Shown here: one piece after another, positions 35,427 to 44,350 of the stretch
How positions within the stretch are numbered: the stretch's first letter is position 1
Layout: each line of letters opens with the position of its first letter
Assembly (NCBI GenBank): GCA_012730105.1
Contig: JAAYBJ010000033.1
Span: forward strand, 1-57,912
Length of the DNA: 57,912 nt
Origin: Candidatus Hydrogenedentota bacterium
GTDB taxonomy: Bacteria > Hydrogenedentota > Hydrogenedentia > Hydrogenedentales > CAITNO01
Direction of reading: 5' to 3'
Program-made: the position numbers and the translations under genes
The notes under the pieces: model-generated
Databases searched by the model: none
Told to the model about the DNA's origin: nothing
The model's input: the letters and a program-made list of their open reading frames with translations, nothing else

Positions 35427-36008
35427 ATGGTACGGACCCATTCAACCATGATGCCCCTGGGCACCCCGGCCCCGGAGTTTTCGCTTCCCGACACGGGCGG
35501 CAACACCGTAAGCCTTTCGGATTTTGACACCGCCAGGGCGTTGCTGGTGATGTTCATCTGCAATCATTGCCCCTTTGTAAAACACGTTCGCGCGGCGATT
35601 GCGGAGATTGGCGCCGAATACCAGGAGAAGGAGGTCGGCGTTGTGGCTGTCATGTCCAATGACGTGGAGGCACAGCCGGATGACCACCCGGAGAAAATGG
35701 CTCGGGAAGTAATAGAGGCCGGATATACCTTTCCCTACCTCTATGACGCGACGCAAAAAACCGCCAAGGATTTCGGGGCCGCTTGTACGCCCGACTTTTT
35801 CCTCTTTGACGGCGAAAAACGGCTCTATTACCGGGGGCAACTGGATGGGGCGCGTCCCGGAAATGACGTGCCGGTTACGGGTTCGGATTTGCGGACGGCC
35901 CTGGACGCCGTGTTGGACGGGCGGCCCGCACCGGAGGACCAGAAGCCGAGCCTGGGATGTAACATCAAGTGGAAGCCGGGGAATGCCCCGGATTACTTCA
36001 GTTCCTGA
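35427..36008 (+). CDS. Thioredoxin-like (redoxin) family protein
   Basis: A 193-residue thioredoxin-fold protein with the active-site pair Cys45-Asn-His-Cys48 in 'MFICNHCPFVKHV'. It has the cis-Pro region 'ACTPDFFLFD' and the family tail 'PSLGCNIKWKPGN'. This CNHCP group of AhpC/TSA-like proteins is widespread but uncharacterised; a thiol oxidoreductase or peroxidase role fits. There is no signal peptide, so it is cytoplasmic. GAGGAGG precedes the ATG. Its last 16 nt overlap the end of thiL on the other strand. Confidence 0.88.
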   Translation: MVRTHSTMMPLGTPAPEFSLPDTGGNTVSLSDFDTARALLVMFICNHCPFVKHVRAAIAEIGAEYQEKEVGVVAVMSNDVEAQPDDHPEKMAREVIEAGYTFPYLYDATQKTAKDFGAACTPDFFLFDGEKRLYYRGQLDGARPGNDVPVTGSDLRTALDAVLDGRPAPEDQKPSLGCNIKWKPGNAPDYFSS

Positions 36009-36979
36009 AAGTGGTCGAAGCCTTCCGGCGTCCGGGGCGCGCCATCGACCGTGATCCCGGCCGGGCCTTTGCCGACCGTGCCGATAATCGTCACGGGGAG
36101 CGTGAACTGGAGGTTGAATTCCGTCAGCAACTGACCGGCGGTCTGGGGTGATACCGTAAAGGCCAGCTCGTAATCCTCCCCTCCCGACAGTGCCGCCGTT
36201 TCCGCGGATACTCCCGTCTTATGGGCATAATCTTTTTGTTCCGTCGAAATCGGCAGTTTGGTCGTGTCAATGTTCATGGACACGCCGCTTCGTTCAGCGA
36301 TATGCCACAAGTCCTGCAGCAGTCCATCGCTAACGTCTATCATGGCGTTGACTTCGTTCGCGCCGCCGAGGAAAAAACCTTCCATCATTTTAGGCCGGGG
36401 CCGCAAATGGGCCTTGATGAGGACTTCGGGAGCGTTTGATTCGCCGTGTTCCAGGGCGTGCAGACCCAGGGCGGCGCTGCCCGGATGTCCGGTCACCCCG
36501 ATAAGATCGCCCGGGCGGGCTCCCGAGCGGCATACGGGGTTGCCCTGGGCGGAACCGATGACCGTCATATTCAAAACCAGGCCATGGGGGGAGGACGTTG
36601 TGTCGCCGCCGATGAGGGAAACCCGTTCCGTATCCATCGCGCTTTTGATTCCCCCGTACAGGCGTTCCAAGTAGGCGCTGTCTGTGTCGGGAGGACAGGC
36701 GAGCGCCACCAGCATGTACCTGGCGGTGCCGCCCATGGCAGCGATGTCGCTGAGCGCCGCCGCCGCCGCTTTGTAGCCGATATCCTCCGGTGAAGCCCAT
36801 TCCCTACGGAAATGAACATCCTCGAGAAAGGCATCGCAGGAAAAGAGCAGGTATTCCTTTTTGGCGCGGATGACCGCGCAATCATCGCCGATACCCAGGG
36901 TCACGGCGTTGTCTTTATGCAGATTTCGTGTAAGCAGTTCTATCAAGCCGAATTCTCCAAATTCTTTCAGGCGACTCAT
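35993..36979 (-). CDS. thiL: Thiamine-monophosphate kinase
   Basis: A 328-residue kinase that phosphorylates thiamine monophosphate to the cofactor thiamine diphosphate with ATP. Typical ThiL/PurM-fold motifs are present: 'LGIGDDCAVI' near residue 30, the segment following 'ASPEDIGYKAAAAALSDIAAMGG' (metal and ATP loop), 'LIGGDTTSS', 'GVTGHPGSAALGL', 'AMIDVSDGLLQDL' and 'SGGEDYELAF'. All active-site Asp residues appear intact. Its ATG overlaps the stop of nnrD by 4 nt (ATGA), which implies translational coupling. No other thiamine gene or TPP riboswitch is visible in the window. Confidence 0.95.
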   Translation of the reverse strand: MSRLKEFGEFGLIELLTRNLHKDNAVTLGIGDDCAVIRAKKEYLLFSCDAFLEDVHFRREWASPEDIGYKAAAAALSDIAAMGGTARYMLVALACPPDTDSAYLERLYGGIKSAMDTERVSLIGGDTTSSPHGLVLNMTVIGSAQGNPVCRSGARPGDLIGVTGHPGSAALGLHALEHGESNAPEVLIKAHLRPRPKMMEGFFLGGANEVNAMIDVSDGLLQDLWHIAERSGVSMNIDTTKLPISTEQKDYAHKTGVSAETAALSGGEDYELAFTVSPQTAGQLLTEFNLQFTLPVTIIGTVGKGPAGITVDGAPRTPEGFDHFQELK

Positions 36980-37875
36980 GAATCAATTCTTTCCAGCGCG
37001 TTCCAGACCTGCGGAAGCGCATCGATGATGTCCCCCGCAATCATGGCGCGCGCGTTTTTTTCACGGGCGGCGATATCGCCCGCCAGTCCGTGTACGTATA
37101 CCCCCGCACAGGCCGCGTCAAAAGCGTTCATCCCTTGGGCAAGCAAAGCGCCGATGATGCCCGCCAGAACATCCCCGGTGCCGCCCGTCGCCATGCCCTG
37201 GTTGCCCGTGGGGCAGCGGCGCACCCGGCCGTCCGGCGCCGCCACAACGGTGCCGTGTCCTTTTAGAGCGACCGTCACCTGCCATAGAGCCGCGTAGCGG
37301 GCGGCTGTTTCTTCGCGATTCTTCTGTATCGTTGCGATGTCAAGGCCGGTGAGCCGGCTCATTTCCCCGGGGTGGGGGGTGAAGACCGTGTCGTGTTGCC
37401 GAAGGGTATCGCCGCGAGGTGCCAGGCGTTCGGGGAATGCCGCAAGCGCGTTCAGGCCATCCGCGTCCACCAGCATCGGCACGGGATGCCGGATGAAAAG
37501 ATGCCGTACCAAATGCGCCGTTGAGGGATGGGTGGACAGCCCGGGCCCGACCACCAGCGCCGATTTACCGTCCAAAAATGTCAGCAACGGGTCAAGACAT
37601 TCAAAGGCAACTGTGTCCGCGTCAGTCGTTTCCAACGCGAAGGTCATGGGTTCTACCAGCGAGGCGGCAAGTACGGGCGTTAAGGTTCGGGGAATGGCCG
37701 CCGTGACGAGGCCCGCGCCGGATCGGCAGGCCGCGTTACAGGTCAGTTTTACCGCCCCCGTGAACCCGGGGGAACCGGCAAGCACGACCACATGGCCGAA
37801 GGTGCCTTTGTGCGCGGTTTCAGGCCGGACCGGTAGTAAGGCGGTAATAGCGCTGGCGGATAATTCTTCAAGCAT
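36976..37875 (-). CDS. nnrD: ADP/ATP-dependent NAD(P)H-hydrate dehydratase
   Basis: A 299-residue ribokinase-like enzyme that repairs hydrated NAD(P)H in the cytoplasm. It corresponds to the C-terminal half of the bifunctional YjeF/Nnr protein. Motifs are 'VVVLAGSPGFTGAVKLTCNAACRSGAGLVT', 'VVGPGLS', 'LVDADGLNAL', 'FTPHPGEMSRL' and the signature 'GMATGGTGDVLAGIIGALLAQG'. The epimerase half (NnrE) is absent. GGGAG about 10 nt upstream supports ATG 37875; the frame extends to 37926 but without a ribosome site. It is coupled to thiL by a 4-nt overlap, and in several bacteria these genes cluster. Confidence 0.93.
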   Translation of the reverse strand: MLEELSASAITALLPVRPETAHKGTFGHVVVLAGSPGFTGAVKLTCNAACRSGAGLVTAAIPRTLTPVLAASLVEPMTFALETTDADTVAFECLDPLLTFLDGKSALVVGPGLSTHPSTAHLVRHLFIRHPVPMLVDADGLNALAAFPERLAPRGDTLRQHDTVFTPHPGEMSRLTGLDIATIQKNREETAARYAALWQVTVALKGHGTVVAAPDGRVRRCPTGNQGMATGGTGDVLAGIIGALLAQGMNAFDAACAGVYVHGLAGDIAAREKNARAMIAGDIIDALPQVWNALERIDS

Positions 37876-38016
37876 GCTCGACATCTCCCATCTGCTATTA
37901 TGCCACGCATTCCCGGGGCAACGCATATTTGTTGTCCCTGATGTCTTGCATCAACAAGGATTAAAATATATCAAAAAAAACATAATTACTATAATGCGAA
38001 CAAAGTCAAGAATTGC

Positions 38017-38045
38017 TTGACAACTTGTTGCCCGTATGATACGAT
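38017..38045 (+). promoter_or_regulatory. Sigma-70 promoter of the EF-hand protein gene
   Basis: A perfect TTGACA (38017-38022), a 17-nt spacer and TACGAT (38040-38045), in the AT-rich divergent spacer between nnrD and the secreted protein gene. The leader would be about 125 nt. Confidence 0.62.
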
Positions 38046-38177
38046 TATTAAGTAGTGAAGTTCCTGTGAAGGATGAGACGATAGCGCATCGGTGAATCCA
38101 TGTGGTGAGAATGTTCTCTCCCTGCGCCGTAAGGTGTGCGGGAGCCTGTACCGGATCTTTAAATAAGGGCAACTTTC

Positions 38178-41003
38178 ATGCGAATTACGTTGACATCGAA
38201 AACCTTGGGTATGGTGTCGGTGGTTGTACTGGTAATGTGTTCTTCGGTTGCCGCAGCCGTTACGCCTTGTCCATTAGTCAAGGAAGATGTTTATACTGTG
38301 CTCACAGACACGGTTTTTGCTGTGGTTGACCTGGATGGGAACGGGTATATCACGGTTGCCGAGGTGGAACAGATATCGCCGGAATTGGCGGCGGGCGAGG
38401 TGGGCGACTACATTTCAAAATGGCCGAACGGCATAAGCCGGTGGTGGTTCCACAGGGCGCTGGAAACTTTTGATGTCATGTCCTTCGTGGATTTAAACGA
38501 TGACGGCCTGATTGCTTACTCGGAAGTGTCCGAATATATTTCACAGGATATTTTCGCCTATATCGATATGAACGGCAACGGCGTTGTGGACTGCGAGGAC
38601 TGGGCGAGAATTACCGAACCTTATGCGGCCGCGGAGGGCGAAGAGGCCTGCGGCACCCGGGATATGCTGGCGCTTATCGTCAACGGGGTATTCCGCTTTG
38701 TCGATCTGAGCGGTAACGGAGAGGTTTCTTTTAACGAGGTATATTTGCTTGCCGGCGAAGACACGGAAATTGTATTCGGCTTGCTTGACCGCAACAATGA
38801 TGACGTCATAACGGAAATGGAATTGTTCGTCCTTCTTGAATCTATCCCCCTGAACATTGTCAATGTTCTTGACATGGATGCAGATGGCAGTTTCCAACGG
38901 GATGAAGTCAGTTTTGTCCCGGATCTGCTTTTCCTGCTGCTGGACAGGAATCACGATGATGTGCTGGATTGCACCGATGCCCCTGATGCCCCGCCGGAGG
39001 GCGAGGAAGAAGGCGAAGGCGAAGTGGTCATCGAAGGCGAAGAACCGCCCATAGAAGGCGAAGAACCGCCGGTGGAAGGCGAAGCCCCCGTTGAGGGAGA
39101 AGGAGAGCCGGTTGAGACGCCTTGTCCGTTGCCCACTGTCAGCCTGGGAGACGCCATTGATATCACCTTGCCCTATGTGGATGTGAACGGAGACGGGGGC
39201 GTTTCGCTGGATGAAATCCAGGCTATTTATCCTGGCTTTGAGCAGTCGTGGTTTGATGAAATTGACCTTAACAACGATGGTGTGGCCAGCCGGAGCGAAC
39301 TGCTGGGACTCGTAACCATACTTCACGTTTATGGAGATTTGGTTTTCCTTATTGATATGAACGGCGACCGGCTGATTCAATATGAAGAAGTGGACGGATA
39401 TATCGGACAGTCGGAATTTGATTATTTGGACAATAACGGAAACGGTGTGGTGGACTGTGAAGATTACGCAGCCTTGTTGCCTGATCCTGAAGGTGAAGAG
39501 CCGCCTGTCGAAGGTGAAGAGCCGCCTGTCGAAGGCGAAGTGCCCGTCGAGGGTGAAGGTGAAGTGGTGATTGATGCATGTCCGCTGCCGCCGGTTTACG
39601 TGGAAGATGTTGTTGCCATCGGCATGCCCTACGTGGACATAAATGATGATGGCGGTATATCCATGGAAGAAATCGCGGCGATTTATCCTGACTTTGACGC
39701 TTCCTGGTTCACTCTCGTTGACACGAATGATGATGAGTTGGTTACCCCTGACGAAATACTTTCGATTGTGGGCATACTGCCCGTTGATCGTGATTTGGTT
39801 CTGCTGGTGGATGACAACGACGACCGGCTGATTCAATTCAACGAAGTGTCCGCTTACCTGGAAGAGGATGTATTTGATTCCCTGGACCTGAACGCAAACG
39901 GGGTCTGGGATTGTGAAGATTTGGCTGGACTGTTGCCGCCCATGGAAGGTGAAGAGCCGCCTGTCGAAGGTGAAGAACCGCCTATGGAAGGCGAAGAGCC
40001 GCCCGTCGAAGGCGAAGAACCTGTTGAAGGCGAAGAACCTGTTGAAGGCGAGGGCGAAGGGGATGTCGGCTGGGGCTGGGTGCCGTTCCCGGGCAATGGC
40101 GCGCTGTCGGCGCGTCTGGTCAGGCTGTTACAGGGCTTGTTCGTTGAAATGGACGCTGACGGTGACAGCGCCCTGACGTACGAGGAAGTCGCTTCGGTAC
40201 TGCCGTTGCCGGAAAACTTGTTTGTCATGCTGGATGCGGACGGTGATGGTTTGCTGACGCATGATGAACTGAATACGGCCCGGAGACGGCTGATCGAATC
40301 CTATGGAGAACCCCTGATACAGGTCATACGCACCATCACGGGTGCGGCGGAAGGGAATTTCTACCTTCCGGGCACGCCTGTCACGGTGACGCTGCAACTC
40401 CTGAAGCAGGGCGCCGACCTGCTGAACAGCCTCGATCTTATGGAGGTCATTCCAGAGGGATGGACAATCACGCTCGTGGACAAGGCTGACGCCCAAGTGT
40501 CATTGAAGAGCGATCCTGCGGGGCAACTGATCCACTTCGAGTGGGAGGCTCCCCAAGCATTCCCGATAACGGTAAGTTATACGGTAACGCCTCCCGCCGA
40601 CGCGAAAGGCATGCAGACCATTCTTGGACAGGCGGGATATGACATTCTTGGCGACGTTGTCAGCGGGGAAATCATTCCGACCGTGATTGCCGCATTGCTG
40701 GACGTAATGGAGGCCCACAGCGCGGACTCAAACCACGACTGGCGCATTTCACTTCGTGAACTGCTCCGGGTAATACAGTTGTTCAACAGCATCGGGTATC
40801 ATTGCTTCCCGGACAGCGAAGACGGGTATGCGCCCGGCGCGGGGGATATCGCGGAGTGCTTGAACCATCTGGCCGATTACAACGGCGACTGGATTATCGA
40901 CCTCTCCGAGCTGCTGCGCCTGATTCAACTGTATAACAGCGATTCCGGTTTCTATTACATCTCGGACAAGACGGAAGACGGTTATATGGTGGTTCCGTTC
41001 TAG
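38178..41003 (+). CDS. Secreted modular EF-hand/dockerin-like calcium-binding protein
   Basis: A 941-residue secreted protein with a signal peptide (about residues 1-27). About 19 EF-hand-type loops (for example 'DLDGNGYITVAEV', 'DADGDGLLTHDEL') run through it. Three modules each open with 'CPL' and close with a Cys in '(D/N)GV(V/W)DCED', and are followed by Glu/Gly/Pro linkers ('EGEEPPVEGE'). Residues about 700-830 are a beta domain resembling bacterial Ig/CARDB-type repeats. The C-terminus holds two dockerin-like loops with 'SLRELLRVIQLFNS' and 'DLSELLRLIQLYNS'. That tail recurs in secreted proteins attributed to Hydrogenedentota, from memory. It should bind much Ca2+ outside the cell. No enzymatic domain is visible; a structural or adhesive role is inferred. 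Confidence 0.82.
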   Translation: MRITLTSKTLGMVSVVVLVMCSSVAAAVTPCPLVKEDVYTVLTDTVFAVVDLDGNGYITVAEVEQISPELAAGEVGDYISKWPNGISRWWFHRALETFDVMSFVDLNDDGLIAYSEVSEYISQDIFAYIDMNGNGVVDCEDWARITEPYAAAEGEEACGTRDMLALIVNGVFRFVDLSGNGEVSFNEVYLLAGEDTEIVFGLLDRNNDDVITEMELFVLLESIPLNIVNVLDMDADGSFQRDEVSFVPDLLFLLLDRNHDDVLDCTDAPDAPPEGEEEGEGEVVIEGEEPPIEGEEPPVEGEAPVEGEGEPVETPCPLPTVSLGDAIDITLPYVDVNGDGGVSLDEIQAIYPGFEQSWFDEIDLNNDGVASRSELLGLVTILHVYGDLVFLIDMNGDRLIQYEEVDGYIGQSEFDYLDNNGNGVVDCEDYAALLPDPEGEEPPVEGEEPPVEGEVPVEGEGEVVIDACPLPPVYVEDVVAIGMPYVDINDDGGISMEEIAAIYPDFDASWFTLVDTNDDELVTPDEILSIVGILPVDRDLVLLVDDNDDRLIQFNEVSAYLEEDVFDSLDLNANGVWDCEDLAGLLPPMEGEEPPVEGEEPPMEGEEPPVEGEEPVEGEEPVEGEGEGDVGWGWVPFPGNGALSARLVRLLQGLFVEMDADGDSALTYEEVASVLPLPENLFVMLDADGDGLLTHDELNTARRRLIESYGEPLIQVIRTITGAAEGNFYLPGTPVTVTLQLLKQGADLLNSLDLMEVIPEGWTITLVDKADAQVSLKSDPAGQLIHFEWEAPQAFPITVSYTVTPPADAKGMQTILGQAGYDILGDVVSGEIIPTVIAALLDVMEAHSADSNHDWRISLRELLRVIQLFNSIGYHCFPDSEDGYAPGAGDIAECLNHLADYNGDWIIDLSELLRLIQLYNSDSGFYYISDKTEDGYMVVPF
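39000..40063 (+). repeat. Coding repeats for EGE-P linkers
   Basis: Within the EF-hand gene, GAAGGTGAAGAGCCGCCTGT-type units repeat in three blocks: about 39000-39112, 39489-39566 and 39943-40063. The third is the longest. They keep the reading frame and encode the linkers between modules. Length may vary between strains by slippage. Confidence 0.75.
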
Positions 41004-41162
41004 TCAACGTGCCGCCCGCTTCCCTCGGGTTGTGTAGTCCTGTAGGCCGGGTGGAGCGGGAACAGGAAGTATGTGTAGGCTGCGGTTTGGACCAGAGCCG
41101 CAGGTGTTGTTCTGTGGTCCATAGAGCCTGCGAAGTACAACCCGCCTTTTGCTTCTAATGAA

Positions 41163-43595
41163 TTATTCTTCCGGCGGGTGAACTGTCGCGACAATGTCGC
41201 GGGCTTTTTCCAGCAGTGTACGGATGTCCTCGTCGTTCGGAGAGAGCGCTGCCGCCTTTTCCAGAACTTCCACCGCGTTCCCCGCTTCACTGCCTTTCAG
41301 GTACAGGATTCCCAACTGGTATAAGGTTGGCGCAAAATCGGGATTCAGGTTCAGCGCCTGTTGTAACTGTGCCCTGGCATTCTCAAGATCATCGAGCGCC
41401 AGGAACGCCCGGCCGAGGTTGTACCGGATAAAGGCGTTCTTCGGGCCCATGTCCAGCGCTTCGGCATAAACATTTCTGGCCTCTTCGGCTTGGCCCAGTT
41501 CGAGCAGGGCATTGCCGAGATTGTTGCGGGCTAAAACAAAGGAGGGATCCGCTTCGACGGCGCGCCGATAAAAGGCGAGGGCCTCTTCGTGGGCGCCGCG
41601 GACCTCATGACAATAGCCCAGGTTATTCAGCGCGGACGCATAAGCCGGGTTTATTTCCAGTGCGCGCAGATACTGGGTGATTGCGCCGTCCAGGTCTCCC
41701 CGCTCGAAAAGCATGCGGGCTGTGTTGTAGGGTCCCGCGGGATTTTTAGGATCAAGCCGTGCCGCCTCCCGGAAATGATACAGCGCCCTTTCGGTGTTCC
41801 CCTGGTCGGCCAGGGCGTTCCCGAGATTTATGTGGGCCAGCACGAAACGCGGATTGATCCTGACCGCTTGTTCGAGGTGTTCGACAGCCTCCTCCAGACG
41901 GCCAATCTTGTACAGTTCGTAGCCCAGGTTGTTCCTGATCATGGCGTTGTTCGGGTTCCTGGCCAGGCACCCCTGGTACATGTCGATGCCTGCCTGGGTT
42001 TCGCCGTTTTCAAAATGCAGACGGCCCAGGTTCGCGAAAATCACGGAGGATTGTGAGCCGCAGTCGAGCGCCCGCTGATAGGACTCGCGCGCGCGAGTGA
42101 CATTGCCCCCGGCTGTATAGGCCATGGCGCGGCGCAGGTGCCAGGTGCCCGGGGAAGGTTTGTAGCCGGTGAAGTCATGGTGGGCGAGCAGCACAAGAAT
42201 CATCAGTATGGCCAACCCCGCCAAGACGGATTTCCAGCGGCGATGCCTGAACCAATCAACCAGGCGCGTCACGCCGAAGGCGGCAAAGAGAAGCATAACC
42301 GGGATCAGCGGCACCCGGTAGCGTCCTGCAACGAAATAGATGACGACGGAAAAGGCATAGGAACAGAAAATAAACAACAGCAGCGCGCCTGCAGTCAACA
42401 CCCTGTCCCGTTTGTCCCGCATGCGGGCGGGTATGTCCGCCAGGAAGACCGACAGTCCGAACAGAAAAAAAGCGAGCACCCAGGGGAATCCGGGTAAGCG
42501 TCCGAGAACCTTTGAATAGCGCTTGTCGTATTCCATCACCGTGTCGTTGGTAATTTCGTAGGGGCCGAAGAGGAGCAGGGTCTTTTGGACGAGATTTCGC
42601 AGGAACCGGCCGGGATCTTCTTTAATAAAGGTAAAGGCCTTCCGATAGAAATAACGGTTGGCTTCGGAGTATTTGATGGATTCCTTCCCCTGTGCGGCGG
42701 CAAGGCCCCGCACGATCGCGGGATAATCGAAGCAGGACCAATGTTCGATGCCAGCAATCTCCATAAGCTCCGGGATGTGCGGTTCCACCAGCGAGGCCTC
42801 TGGATGATTCCCCACATAGAGGTTGATGCCTCCATAGGAACTAAGAAACACGACATCGCGAGCGACGATGTAATTCCGGATGAACGGGGGGGCGATCATG
42901 CAGACACACGCGAATACCGCCAGGAAGAGGGAGGCTGCCGTTTTCCGAAAAGAGAGGCGCCTCCGAATGCAAAGCCATGCCATCCAGGCAAGCAGGAAAG
43001 GCAGCATCAGGAGGCCGTTCGGGCGGAACAGGGCAAAGCCTCCGATCAACACGCCAAACAGGATCGTCCGCCACAATTTCAGTGTATCCTGCCAGCGCAG
43101 CAACGTCAGTATCAGCGCCAGCAGCAGGAATACCGCCACGGCCGGGTAGGTGAGCAGTCCTTCAAAATAAGGGAATACCCAGTAGGAGGCCATGAACATG
43201 CCCGCCAAAAAACCGGCTGTCGCTCCGAACACTTTTCTGCCGATGAAATACAGAAGGAGTGCGTTTATCACGCCGATTCCCATCTGGATGATCCGTGGCG
43301 TAAAGTCATTTACACCGAAAAGTTTATATACGCCGGCAAGAAACCAGGGATACCCGGGTGGGCGTCCATGCGGGGTGGTGCGAATTTCAGGGTCCGGTGT
43401 TCCCGGCGGCACGGTCCAGTCGCCCGTGGCCAGGGCGCGCGCCCAGTAGGCGTTATATTCCGGGTCGTAGATGGGATGCGAGAATTCCGGGCTATGACTT
43501 GCTTCAACCAGATAGAGACAGCGCAGTATGACGGCGATAAGCACGATGCATGCCGGCATCCAGGCCTGTTTCATCCGAGAGGCGCTGTCAGTCAA
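41163..43595 (-). CDS. Membrane glycosyltransferase (ArnT/PMT-like) fused to TPR repeats
   Basis: About 810 residues. The first half is a polytopic membrane region of roughly 10-11 helices with the GT-C pattern: an early acidic loop 'HPIYDPEYNAYWARALATGDW', then 'PHGRPPGYPWFLAGVYKLFG'. Such enzymes move sugars from polyprenyl-phosphate donors at the outer face of the inner membrane. The second half carries about nine TPRs ('NNLGYELYKIGRLEEAVEHL' and others) facing the periplasm. The start is uncertain. TTG 43595 has AGGAG 10 nt upstream, ATG 43574 has none, and the open frame up to 43697 runs inside queF and is unlikely. The acceptor could be protein (O-mannosylation-like) or lipid. Confidence 0.82.
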   Translation of the reverse strand: MTDSASRMKQAWMPACIVLIAVILRCLYLVEASHSPEFSHPIYDPEYNAYWARALATGDWTVPPGTPDPEIRTTPHGRPPGYPWFLAGVYKLFGVNDFTPRIIQMGIGVINALLLYFIGRKVFGATAGFLAGMFMASYWVFPYFEGLLTYPAVAVFLLLALILTLLRWQDTLKLWRTILFGVLIGGFALFRPNGLLMLPFLLAWMAWLCIRRRLSFRKTAASLFLAVFACVCMIAPPFIRNYIVARDVVFLSSYGGINLYVGNHPEASLVEPHIPELMEIAGIEHWSCFDYPAIVRGLAAAQGKESIKYSEANRYFYRKAFTFIKEDPGRFLRNLVQKTLLLFGPYEITNDTVMEYDKRYSKVLGRLPGFPWVLAFFLFGLSVFLADIPARMRDKRDRVLTAGALLLFIFCSYAFSVVIYFVAGRYRVPLIPVMLLFAAFGVTRLVDWFRHRRWKSVLAGLAILMILVLLAHHDFTGYKPSPGTWHLRRAMAYTAGGNVTRARESYQRALDCGSQSSVIFANLGRLHFENGETQAGIDMYQGCLARNPNNAMIRNNLGYELYKIGRLEEAVEHLEQAVRINPRFVLAHINLGNALADQGNTERALYHFREAARLDPKNPAGPYNTARMLFERGDLDGAITQYLRALEINPAYASALNNLGYCHEVRGAHEEALAFYRRAVEADPSFVLARNNLGNALLELGQAEEARNVYAEALDMGPKNAFIRYNLGRAFLALDDLENARAQLQQALNLNPDFAPTLYQLGILYLKGSEAGNAVEVLEKAAALSPNDEDIRTLLEKARDIVATVHPPEE

Positions 43596-43623
43596 CGGAA
43601 GGACGCTCCTGTGGTCTTTCACC

Positions 43624-44085
43624 TCAATGCTTCTTCCTGCGGCCGTGCGCGGCGGAAGCGGCATAACCGGCCCTGACAACACTTCCGAGACCGCCACGCG
43701 GGTTACACGCGATCTCCACGGTCATGCGCCGTGGTTTACAGGCATCTACCAGGTCTTCCAGCATGCGGTTGACCAGGTGTTCGTACCAGATGCCCACGGT
43801 ACGGTAGGAAAGTAGGTAGTACTTTAAGGAACGCAGTTCAAGACACCGGTCCATCGGAACGTAGGTGATGGTCACTTTCGCGAAATCCGGTAGCCCGGAA
43901 AAAGGACAGACGGAGGTGAATTCACTGGTTTCCGTGACGATTTCCATTTCCCGCCCGGAAGGTGTATGGCTATATTCATAGGGGAAACATTGCAGGCACT
44001 GGCGATCTATCTTGTCGGGCCCGTCAAAGGGTAGCACCTTGTCTTCCGCGGCAAATACGGTATGCTGATCGCCTTTCTTCTTCAT
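43624..44085 (-). CDS. queF: NADPH-dependent 7-cyano-7-deazaguanine reductase (preQ0 reductase)
   Basis: A 153-residue type I QueF of the tunnelling (T)-fold family, which reduces preQ0 to preQ1 for queuosine in tRNA. Diagnostic motifs are 'EFTSVCPFSGLPDFA', whose Cys forms the thioimide with substrate, followed by the conserved Asp, and 'ELRSLKYYLLSYR' for NADPH binding. 'CLELRSLK' supplies the QueF-specific E(S/L)K(S/Y)hK(L)(Y/F)-type region. Length is normal. It lies between tRNA-Leu and the glycosyltransferase gene on the same strand. No preQ1 riboswitch is visible upstream, and queC/D/E are not in the window. Confidence 0.95.
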   Translation of the reverse strand: MKKKGDQHTVFAAEDKVLPFDGPDKIDRQCLQCFPYEYSHTPSGREMEIVTETSEFTSVCPFSGLPDFAKVTITYVPMDRCLELRSLKYYLLSYRTVGIWYEHLVNRMLEDLVDACKPRRMTVEIACNPRGGLGSVVRAGYAASAAHGRRKKH

Positions 44086-44167
44086 AATCCGCCTTTCATC
44101 TTTTCCGGCAACGGTTACAGACGCCGCTGCGATGTCCTATGGTAGCACATCCGCGCGTCCCCACAGG

Positions 44168-44208
44168 AAAGAAAAACGCCGCAACCCGAATTGTGCTGCG
44201 ACGTTTTA
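44168..44208 (-). terminator. Terminator after tRNA-Leu
   Basis: On the minus strand AACGTCGCAGC (44205-44195) pairs with GTTGCGGCGTT (44185-44175) through 11 bp including G-U pairs, followed by a T-rich tract. The opposite side also has a T-run, so it may work in both directions. Confidence 0.82.
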
Positions 44209-44219
44209 TGGATTAAAGA

Positions 44220-44306
44220 TGGTGCCGGAGAAAGGACTTGAACCTTCACGCCCTTGCGAGCACATGGACCTGAACCATGCGTGTCTGCCAATTCCACCAC
44301 TCCGGC
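44220..44306 (-). tRNA. tRNA-Leu (anticodon CAG)
   Basis: An 87-nt class II tRNA read on the minus strand. The acceptor GCCGGAG pairs with CTCCGGC and CCA is encoded. The D-arm 'GGTGGAATTGGCAGACAC' is typical of Leu tRNAs. The anticodon stem CATGG/CCATG encloses the loop TTCAGGT with anticodon CAG (complement of 44270-44272), reading CUG. The long variable arm TGCTCGCAAGGGCGT and T-arm GAAGG-TTCAAGT-CCTTT follow. A promoter and a terminator flank it. Confidence 0.97.
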
Positions 44307-44320
44307 GGTCGACAGGCGGT

Positions 44321-44350
44321 ACTTTACCTGAATCCGGTGGTAAAAGTCAA
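44321..44350 (-). promoter_or_regulatory. Promoter of tRNA-Leu
   Basis: Minus-strand TTGACT (44350-44345), an 18-nt spacer and TAAAGT (44326-44321). Initiation would lie a few bases before the mature 5' end at 44306. Confidence 0.65.

Noticed and set aside
38999-40063. Repeat blocks resembling a CRISPR array
   Set aside because: Units are short, contiguous, in frame and encode Glu/Gly/Pro linkers. There are no spacers and no cas genes.
43598-43697. Longer N-terminus for the glycosyltransferase from GTG 43697
   Set aside because: It would overlap queF by about 74 nt, lacks a ribosome site, and adds no signal or domain.
43624-44167. preQ1 riboswitch for queF
   Set aside because: The short leader between the tRNA terminator and queF shows no H-type pseudoknot pattern I can recognise.
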